From JAFKKS01 sp039808325 (GTDB taxonomy: Bacteria; Pseudomonadota; Alphaproteobacteria; Rhizobiales; Xanthobacteraceae): DNA of 10,915 nucleotides. A program made the position numbers and the translations under genes. The notes beneath the pieces are model-generated. The model worked only from the letters and a program-made list of their open reading frames with translations. It had not been told where the DNA came from and ran no database searches. How positions within the stretch are numbered: position 1 is the first letter of the stretch; the number at the start of each line of letters is the position of its first letter. Positions 6,364 to 10,915 of this stretch are shown here, in pieces. The stretch covers positions 1 to 10,915 of the forward strand of contig JBDHSU010000134.1 in the NCBI GenBank assembly GCA_039808325.1, in the 5' to 3' direction.

Positions 6364-6379
6364 GTTTACGATTTGTTAA
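6364..6379 (-). promoter_or_regulatory. CtrA-box-like motif (TTAA-N7-TAAAC)
   Basis: On the minus strand TTAA, seven bases, then TAAAC matches the alphaproteobacterial CtrA site TTAA-N7-TTAAC with one mismatch. It sits in the only AT-rich patch of the 122-bp gap after the DUF218 gene, about 80 bases before the small membrane-protein gene. The plus strand also offers a weak -10 (TACGAT, 6367-6372) overlapping it. Such motifs arise by chance in AT-rich patches. Confidence 0.2.
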
Positions 6380-6458
6380 GGCGACGCGGCCCAGTTTGCG
6401 CCCGGGCAGGGCGGGGTGAACAGGCCGGCAGCGATCGGCCGCGACGAGGAGTTGCGAC

Positions 6459-6596
6459 ATGTTTCTCTATACCGCGCACACCCAAGGCACCCAGCATACC
6501 TCCGGCGCGGTGCTGCGATGGGCATTGACGGCGGCTATCGCGGCGGGCGCCTTCGCGTATATTCTCGGCCATCTCCTGCCGATGACCTCCAGCTAA
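6459..6596 (+). CDS. 45-residue single-span membrane protein
   Basis: Short gene encoding a 45-residue peptide that begins MFLYTAHTQGTQHTSGAVLR. A polar N-terminus of about 18 residues is followed by one hydrophobic helix (about 18-41, with WALTAAIAAGAFAYILG at its core) and a tiny PMTSS tail. An ideal ribosome binding site, GAGGAG (6446-6451), lies seven bases before the ATG. The stop is 12 bp before the rhodanese start, whose own AAGGGGA site overlaps the stop region. The strong signal, clean membrane segment and tight spacing support a real gene. I do not recognise the family. Its position suggests a membrane partner or anchor for the rhodanese, which is inference. Confidence 0.72.
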   Translation: MFLYTAHTQGTQHTSGAVLRWALTAAIAAGAFAYILGHLLPMTSS

Positions 6597-6608
6597 AGGG
6601 GAACGTTC

Positions 6609-7016
6609 ATGGCCCAGCAGATCACGACCGGCGTCAAAGCGCTGGTTGACGCCGCGGAGCGCGAAATTGAAACGCTGCCCGTCGGCGAAGCGATCAAGCT
6701 GCAGGGCCGCGACGACATTGTGCTCGTCGACATCCGCGATATTCGCGAACTGCAGCGCGACGGAAAGGTGCCGGGCGCGTTTCACTGTCCGCGCGGCATG
6801 CTGGAATTCTGGATCGATCCGGCAAGCCCCTATCACAAGGATGCGTTCGCTCAGGACAAGAAGTATGTGTTCTTCTGCGCCGGCGGGTTGCGTTCCGCGC
6901 TCGCCGCGCAGACGGCGCAGCGAATGGGCCTGAAGCCGGTCGCGCATATCGAGGGCGGATTCGGCGCGTGGAAAAAGGCCGGCGGCCCCGTCGAGGCGGC
7001 GCCCGCGAAAAAGTAG
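6609..7016 (+). CDS. Single-domain rhodanese-like protein
   Basis: Small cytoplasmic sulfurtransferase-fold protein of 135 residues with one rhodanese domain (about 20-125). The active-site loop is CAGGLRS with Cys90 as the persulfide-carrying residue. LVDIRD (39-44) matches the conserved LIDVRE-type strand, VPGAFHCPRGM (54-64) the CH2A-like region, and IEGGFGAWKKAGGPV (114-128) the C-terminal rhodanese motif. A six-residue loop after Cys is typical of thiosulfate- or persulfide-using members rather than Cdc25-like or arsenate-type ones. The MLEFWIDPASPYH stretch (64-76) is characteristic of a widespread alphaproteobacterial subgroup. The physiological sulfur donor and acceptor are unknown. 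It starts 12 bp after the small membrane-protein gene with a strong AAGGGGA site. The likely operon end is the terminator at 7153-7187. Confidence 0.92.
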   Translation: MAQQITTGVKALVDAAEREIETLPVGEAIKLQGRDDIVLVDIRDIRELQRDGKVPGAFHCPRGMLEFWIDPASPYHKDAFAQDKKYVFFCAGGLRSALAAQTAQRMGLKPVAHIEGGFGAWKKAGGPVEAAPAKK

Positions 7017-7152
7017 ACCGCAGACGCCCTGCCTCTTCGCGCGATCGATCTTCCTCGCGGGATTTTCGCGAACCACAACGCGCGCCCCCGGGCGCGGGGC
7101 GTATCGCGGCGCGCGTGCATGGCCTTCGCCCGTGCGCGCCTGTCTGCGCGTC
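7017..7152 (+). other. Hairpin-rich region between rhodanese stop and terminator
   Basis: No convincing reading frame. Three inverted repeats follow one another: TTCGCG (7036-7041) with CGCGAA (7067-7072); CGCGCCC (7081-7087) with GGGCGCG (7090-7096); and GGCGCGCGTG (7108-7117) with CGTGCGCGCC (7131-7140). The last makes ten pairs including two G-U, with a 13-base loop. The intrinsic terminator follows directly. This is either a structured 3' UTR or a small RNA. High GC makes chance stems more likely. Confidence 0.35.
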
Positions 7153-7187
7153 GGCCGATCATATGCTCGTGAGCGGCCTTTTTTCTT
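7153..7187 (+). terminator. Intrinsic terminator after the rhodanese gene
   Basis: GGCCG pairs with CGGCC at the base; after one A-G mismatch TCAT pairs with GTGA (one wobble), closing a six-base loop, over 7153-7178. Six T follow immediately (7179-7184), then CTT. The stem and uninterrupted T-run are textbook. It ends the small membrane-protein/rhodanese transcript and insulates the NEW3/ABC operon. Confidence 0.75.
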
Positions 7188-7282
7188 GCAATGGCCGCGC
7201 GTAAAAATGACGCATCGCGTCGCGGCCGCCTGCCGGCTCGGCGCGAAAGGGGGGCGACATCGCGGTTCTGGGGTGTCGCCAA

Positions 7283-8467
7283 ATGCGAAGACTTTCGTCG
7301 GTATTTCTTGCTGCCTTTCTTGCCTTGAATGGCGTCGCGGCACTCGGTGTCGCGGCGCGGGCCGAGGATGCGTCCGCGCCCGCCATAAAAGGACTTTATC
7401 TTCTCACCGATTATCCTGCCGTCACGGTGCGGCCGGGGACGACGTCGACCATTCCGCTGAAGCTGCAGAACTATGGCCTGGCTCCGGAGCGGCTTTCGCT
7501 GAAGCTTTCCGGCGTGCCCGCCGGCTGGTCCGCGACGCTGCTCGGCGGCGGCCAGCCGGTCGCCGCGGCGATGGCGCCGACCAACGGCAATGTCGCGCTG
7601 CAACTGCGCCTCGACGTGCCGAAAGATGCGCAGATGGGCACGCAGACCATCACCGTGAACGCCGAAGGGCAGGGGCAGAACGTCAGCCTGCCGGTCGCGA
7701 TCGCGCTGGCGAAGGAATTGCCGGCGAAGCTGACCTTGCAGCCGAAGCTTCCGTCGCTGCGCGGCAGCGCGAAATCGAGCTTCGACTATCAACTCACCAT
7801 CAAGAACGACAGCGGCCGCAATCTGCTCGTGAGCTTTGCGGCGCAGGCGCCGCATAATTTCGAGACGTCGTTCACCGAATCCTACGGCAGCCAGGAACTC
7901 AGCTCGATCCCGATCGAGGCTGGACAGTCGAAGGACATCAAGCTGAAGGTGCGCCCGCCGAGCACGATCGGCGCGGGACGCTACCCGGTGTCGGTCACGG
8001 TCTCGGCGGAGGACGCGACGGCGAAGACCGACCTCGCGCTCGAGATCGTCGGGCAGCCGCGGCTGCACATCTCCGGCCGCGACGGCTTGATGAGCGCGCA
8101 GGCACAGGCGGGCAAGCAGTCGACGGTGCCGGTCGTCGTCACCAATGACGGCAGCGCGCCGGCGGAGACGGTGGAGCTTTCCGGTTCCGGCCCGAGCGGC
8201 TGGAAAGTGGAGTTCGAGCCGAAGACGATCGAGCGTATCGCGCCGAACCAGCACACCGAGGTGCAGGCGCTGATCACGCCGTCGCTCAAGTCGCTGGCCG
8301 GCGATTACATGGCGTCGCTGCGGGCATCCTCGCAGGGCGACCAGGCGTCCGGCGACTTCCGGGTGACGGTCTCGACCTCGACGATGTGGGGCGTCGCCGG
8401 CGCCGGCATTCTCGGTATCGCTCTGCTCATCATGGTCGGCGCGGTCGCCAGGTTCGGCCGCCGATGA
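7283..8467 (+). CDS. Secreted, membrane-anchored NEW3-repeat protein of an ABC exporter operon
   Basis: Extracytoplasmic protein of 394 residues that probably works with the two ABC genes after it. An N-terminal signal peptide (MRR, hydrophobic core 5-24, ARA cleavage near 27) is followed by three beta-rich Ig-like segments of the NEW3/COG1470 type at about 45-130, 160-245 and 272-350. Units 1 and 3 share a P-x-GW turn (VPAGWSA; GPSGWKVEFEP), and all three have a 'VTxxN'-like strand and a later GxxTITV, GRYPVSVTV or GDYMASL strand. One transmembrane helix (about 367-388) ending in RFGRR anchors the C-terminus, leaving the repeats in the periplasm. The ATG has GGGGT about eight bases upstream. 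Its stop overlaps the ATPase start as ATGA. NEW3 modules are often carbohydrate- or surface-associated, but no substrate can be named. Confidence 0.85.
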   Translation: MRRLSSVFLAAFLALNGVAALGVAARAEDASAPAIKGLYLLTDYPAVTVRPGTTSTIPLKLQNYGLAPERLSLKLSGVPAGWSATLLGGGQPVAAAMAPTNGNVALQLRLDVPKDAQMGTQTITVNAEGQGQNVSLPVAIALAKELPAKLTLQPKLPSLRGSAKSSFDYQLTIKNDSGRNLLVSFAAQAPHNFETSFTESYGSQELSSIPIEAGQSKDIKLKVRPPSTIGAGRYPVSVTVSAEDATAKTDLALEIVGQPRLHISGRDGLMSAQAQAGKQSTVPVVVTNDGSAPAETVELSGSGPSGWKVEFEPKTIERIAPNQHTEVQALITPSLKSLAGDYMASLRASSQGDQASGDFRVTVSTSTMWGVAGAGILGIALLIMVGAVARFGRR

Positions 8468-9423
8468 GCGAGAATGTCATCGAGGCGATGGACCTCACCC
8501 GGCGGTACGACAACGCGACCGTTGTCGACCGCATCTCGTTCGCCGTCGGCCGCGGGGAAGTCTTCGGACTTCTCGGGCCGAACGGCGCCGGCAAAACCAC
8601 GACCATCCTGATGATGCTCGGCCTGACGGAGGTGTCGGACGGCAGCATTCGCGTGCTCGGGCGCGACCCGACGCGCGAGCCGCTCGCGGTGAAGCGCGCC
8701 GTCGGCTACCTGCCGGACGAAGTCGGCTTCTACGACAATCTGACCGCAGCCGAAAACCTCGCTTATACGGCGCGGCTGCTCGGGCTGTCGGCGTCGGAGC
8801 GGCGCGTGCGCATCGCCGACGCGCTCGGGCGCGTGCGCTTGCGCGATGTCGCGGACAAGCGTGTCGCCACCTTCTCGCGCGGCATGCGGCAGCGGCTCGG
8901 CCTCGCCGAGATCGTGATGAAGCGGGCGCAGATCGCCATCCTCGACGAGCCGACATCGGGCCTCGACCCGCAGGCGACGGAGGAGTTCCTCGAGATGATC
9001 CGCACGCTCAAGGCGGAAGGCGTCACCGTCCTGCTTTCGTCGCATCTGCTCGAGCGGGTGCAGCGTGTGTGCGATCGCGTGGCGCTCTTCCAGAACGGCA
9101 GGATCGCGCTGATGGGAACGGTCGCGGACCTGGCGCGGCAGGTGCTGGGCGGCGGGTTCGCGGTCGAAGTCGAAGCGAGCGGCGTTGGGCTCGTCGACCG
9201 GCTGGCGGCGGTCGCCGGCGTGCGCAAGGTGGAGCAGCCCGGGCGCGACCGCTACCGTCTCATCGCCGACCGCGACGTGCGTCCGGACGCGGCGAAGGCG
9301 GTCGTCAACGGCGGCGGCGCGCTGCGCCAGCTCTCCGGCGACGAGCCGAGCCTCGACGCCATCTATGCGCACTATTTCCAGGCGCAGGACGCGGAACAGG
9401 AGAGGGTGCGCAATGCGGCGTGA
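8464..9423 (+). CDS. ABC transporter ATP-binding protein (ABC-2/NosF-like class)
   Basis: Cytoplasmic ATPase that powers the permease encoded next; 319 residues. Walker A is GPNGAGKT (38-45), the signature is FSRGMRQRL (137-145), Walker B with the catalytic glutamate is IAILDEPTSGLD (157-168), and the switch histidine is His194 in LLSSHLLE. The Q-loop position reads GYLPDEVG (81-88), so the usual Gln is replaced; YLPE or YLPD is known in CcmA/NosF-like ATPases. After the nucleotide-binding domain (to about 225) comes a regulatory-like extension of about 90 residues, as in single-domain ABC-2 exporters. The start overlaps the NEW3 gene by four bases (ATGA), and the 3' end overlaps the permease gene by 11. 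Such overlaps indicate coupled translation of one complex. Confidence 0.95.
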   Translation: MSENVIEAMDLTRRYDNATVVDRISFAVGRGEVFGLLGPNGAGKTTTILMMLGLTEVSDGSIRVLGRDPTREPLAVKRAVGYLPDEVGFYDNLTAAENLAYTARLLGLSASERRVRIADALGRVRLRDVADKRVATFSRGMRQRLGLAEIVMKRAQIAILDEPTSGLDPQATEEFLEMIRTLKAEGVTVLLSSHLLERVQRVCDRVALFQNGRIALMGTVADLARQVLGGGFAVEVEASGVGLVDRLAAVAGVRKVEQPGRDRYRLIADRDVRPDAAKAVVNGGGALRQLSGDEPSLDAIYAHYFQAQDAEQERVRNAA

Positions 9424-10375
9424 AGGCTCACCCTGGCAAGGCCTTGGCACGGTGACGCTCAAGGAGCTTGCCGACCATCTCTCCAGCGCGCGCATGCGCG
9501 TGCTGGAATGGCTCGTCATCCTCACCGCGTGCGCGGCCCTCTACGGCGCGATCCGCCAACTGCGCGACACGACGGCGGAAGATCCGTTCGTGTTCCTGCG
9601 GCTGTTCACGGTGGCGCGCGCGCCGCTGCCGTCGTTCGTCTCGATCCTCGGCTTCCTCATTCCGTTGATGGCGATCGGCCTCGGCTTCGATGCCGTCAAC
9701 GGCGAGCACAATCGGCGCACGCTGAGCCGCATCCTCTCGCAGCCGATCTATCGCGATGCGCTGCTGCTCGGAAAGTTCCTCGCCGGGCTGGCGACGCTCG
9801 CGATCAGTCTCGTATGCCTGTGGCTGCTGGTGATCGGGCTCGGCCTGTTGTTGCTCGGCATTCCGCCGGGCGGACAGGAGATCGCCCGTTCGCTGGCGTT
9901 CCTTGTCGTAGCGCTCGCCTATGCCGGCGTGTGGCTCGCCTTCTCGATGCTGTTCTCGATCATCTTCCGCTCGCCGGCGACGGCGGCGCTGGTGACGCTC
10001 GGCATCTGGCTGTTCCTCACGGTGCTCTGGCCGATGCTGGCGCCGGCGCTGGCGCAGCTCATCGCGCCGCCCGACCTCACATCGCTGATGATGGGGCAGC
10101 CGAGCCTCGACACGCTGCAATGGACGCAGACGCTGAGCCGGCTCTCGCCCAATCACCTGTTCGCGGAAGCCGTCATCGCCATCCTGAGTCCGATGACGCG
10201 CACGCTCGGCCCCGTCTTCCTGGAGCAGTTGCAGGGCGCGGTGATGGGCACGCCCCTGCCGCTCGGCCAGAGCCTCGCGATCATCTGGCCGCAGGCGGTG
10301 AGCCTGATGGCGGCGACGATCCTGCTGTTCGTGGCGGGCTACGTCGTGTTCCAGCGGCAGGAGGTGAGGGCGTAA
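9413..10375 (+). CDS. ABC-2-type transporter permease
   Basis: Inner-membrane permease of 320 residues, partner of the preceding ATPase. Hydrophobic segments lie at about 30-47, 74-93, 122-149, 160-184, 189-212 and 289-312, giving six spans. The cytoplasmic loop after span 2, GFDAVNGEHNRRTLSRILSQ, then PIYRDALLLGKFLA, is the conserved ABC-2/NosY-like pattern (E...R-TL...LS-P-x-R...GK). Between spans 5 and 6 is a non-membrane segment of about 75 residues. Start ATG 9413 has GGAG/GAGGG about seven bases upstream and lies inside the end of the ATPase gene; the longer frame from 9185 is a shadow of the ATPase. It completes a NEW3-ATPase-permease unit. Direction of transport is presumably export, as in the ABC-2 class. 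Confidence 0.93.
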   Translation: MRREGSPWQGLGTVTLKELADHLSSARMRVLEWLVILTACAALYGAIRQLRDTTAEDPFVFLRLFTVARAPLPSFVSILGFLIPLMAIGLGFDAVNGEHNRRTLSRILSQPIYRDALLLGKFLAGLATLAISLVCLWLLVIGLGLLLLGIPPGGQEIARSLAFLVVALAYAGVWLAFSMLFSIIFRSPATAALVTLGIWLFLTVLWPMLAPALAQLIAPPDLTSLMMGQPSLDTLQWTQTLSRLSPNHLFAEAVIAILSPMTRTLGPVFLEQLQGAVMGTPLPLGQSLAIIWPQAVSLMAATILLFVAGYVVFQRQEVRA

Positions 10376-10434
10376 GTGCTTCGCGAGCCCGCAGGATGAC
10401 GGATAACGGGCCGCGTCAGCGGGACCCCCAGCGG

Positions 10435-10466
10435 AAAAGCATATGGCCGGGCAAGCCCGGCCATAT
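10435..10466 (-). terminator. Hairpin terminator between permease and clpA
   Basis: ATATGGCCGGGC (10441-10452) and GCCCGGCCATAT (10455-10466) are perfect 12-base inverted repeats around AA, giving an 11-pair stem with a CAAG loop. On the minus strand the stem is followed by GC and four T (10438-10435), which suits termination of clpA. On the plus strand no T-run follows, though the stem may still stop or protect the permease transcript. The rest of 10376-10498 shows no gene. Confidence 0.65.
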
Positions 10467-10498
10467 CTCCGTCTGTGCTCTGTTCGGCAGCCGAGGCG

Positions 10499-10915
10499 TC
10501 ACACCTTCAGCAGCGGCACCTTCGGCACCGAGCCGCGGCGCGGACCGCCGCCGCCGCTTCCGCCGCCCTTCGGGGCTGCGGGCTTCGTCCGGCGAACCGG
10601 GGATCGGCGCTTCGCTTTCGGGCGGCGCGGCTCCGGCAGCTTCTCCGGCTTCGGCGTGACCGGCCCGTCGAGATACTCGAAGGCGAGCTTGTCCTTGCCC
10701 GTCTCCTCGTCCTTGACGAGCACAACCCGCACATGGCCGCCGCTCTTGAGCCGGCCGAAGAGGACCTCGTCCGCGAGGGGCTTCTTGATGTGCTCCTGGA
10801 TCATGCGGCCCATGGGCCGCGCGCCCATCTGCTCGTCGTAGCCGTTCTCGACCAGCCATTTGGACGCTTCATCCGACAACGAGATGGTGATGTCGCGGTC
10901 GCCGAGCTGTGCCTC
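10499..10915 (-). CDS. clpA: ATP-dependent Clp protease ATP-binding subunit ClpA, C-terminal 138 residues (5' part beyond window)
   Basis: C-terminal end of the Hsp100 unfoldase that feeds substrates to ClpP, with ClpS as adaptor; cytoplasmic. The frame is open from base 10915 leftward to the TGA at 10501-10499. The visible part includes the small lid of the second AAA+ domain: ASKWLVENGYDEQMGARPMG and MIQEHIKKPLADEVLFG, close to E. coli ClpA (NWLAEKGYDRAMGARPMARV, then KKPLANELLFG). The sensor-2 arginine lies in the GARPM segment. After FEYLDG the protein continues for about 55 residues as a Lys/Arg/Pro/Gly-rich tail with GGGSGGGG, ending VPKVPLLKV; E. coli ClpA has only a short tail. The gene converges on the ABC permease gene across a shared hairpin. 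The GARPM/KKPLA wording and lack of ClpB-type features favour ClpA over ClpB or ClpC. Confidence 0.93.
   Translation of the reverse strand, partial: EAQLGDRDITISLSDEASKWLVENGYDEQMGARPMGRMIQEHIKKPLADEVLFGRLKSGGHVRVVLVKDEETGKDKLAFEYLDGPVTPKPEKLPEPRRPKAKRRSPVRRTKPAAPKGGGSGGGGPRRGSVPKVPLLKV

Noticed and set aside
7188..7282. GACGC-ATC-GCGTC hairpin (7209-7221) with an ATTTTTA run on the minus side, and a short plus frame from ATG 7207
   Set aside because: No minus-strand gene ends here, and the plus frame overlaps the NEW3 start without a ribosome binding site or a recognisable product.
6851..9525. Long minus-strand frames opposite the NEW3 and ABC genes (467 and 406 codons)
   Set aside because: Low-complexity, Arg-rich translations with no domain; shadows of the well-supported plus-strand operon.
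1..10915. Signs of a mobile or defence island (integrase, transposase, toxin-antitoxin, CRISPR repeats, tRNA attachment site)
   Set aside because: None found on either strand; gene style and GC are uniform and fit core chromosome.

Overview
The window is GC-rich chromosomal DNA with tightly packed genes and wobble positions dominated by G/C. Protein style and one intergenic repeat point to an alphaproteobacterium of the Rhizobiales (Hyphomicrobiales), most like the Bradyrhizobium/Rhodopseudomonas/Xanthobacteraceae group. The clues are a rhodanese of the 'MLEFW-DP-SPYH' type, ClpA with a basic Gly/Pro-rich tail, and a leftward interspersed element of the 'AGAGCGTTTT...GAAGTGG...CGGTTCGC' kind at 4682-4743. 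This placement rests on memory of families; no search was run. No tRNA, rRNA, CRISPR array, insertion sequence or phage gene is visible. Most genes are housekeeping or metabolic.

Left edge (1-1161): the N-terminal 320 residues of a leftward RhlE-type DEAD-box RNA helicase run off the window. Its leader of about 100 nt holds a sigma70-like promoter, a 15-bp palindrome next to the -35 box, and a stem-loop followed directly by a U-tract. The leader looks like a transcription attenuator and is the strongest regulatory signal here.

1162-4661, rightward: alpha/beta hydrolase, isovaleryl-CoA dehydrogenase (12-bp gap), aldo-keto reductase, and QueC (8-bp gap). The hydrolase and dehydrogenase look co-transcribed. 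The reductase may have its own promoter and is followed at once by queC, the preQ0 synthase of queuosine synthesis. No other leucine-catabolic or queuosine gene is present.

4662-7187, rightward: the interspersed repeat, an RraA/HMG-aldolase-like protein, an ElyC/YdcF-type DUF218 envelope protein, then a 45-residue single-span membrane peptide gene (6459-6596) with an excellent ribosome binding site. Twelve bases later comes a single-domain rhodanese. A hairpin-rich 3' region ends in a convincing intrinsic terminator at 7153-7187.

7283-10375, rightward: a three-gene overlapping operon. It encodes a secreted, membrane-anchored protein with three NEW3/Ig-like repeats, an ABC ATPase (4-bp ATGA overlap) and an ABC-2-type permease (11-bp overlap). 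Together they look like a complete exporter-type ABC complex with a dedicated extracytoplasmic subunit; the substrate is unknown. This is the best candidate for an uncharacterised protein system in the window.

Right edge (10435-10915): a strong hairpin terminator separates this operon from the convergent 3' end of clpA, which enters from the right edge.
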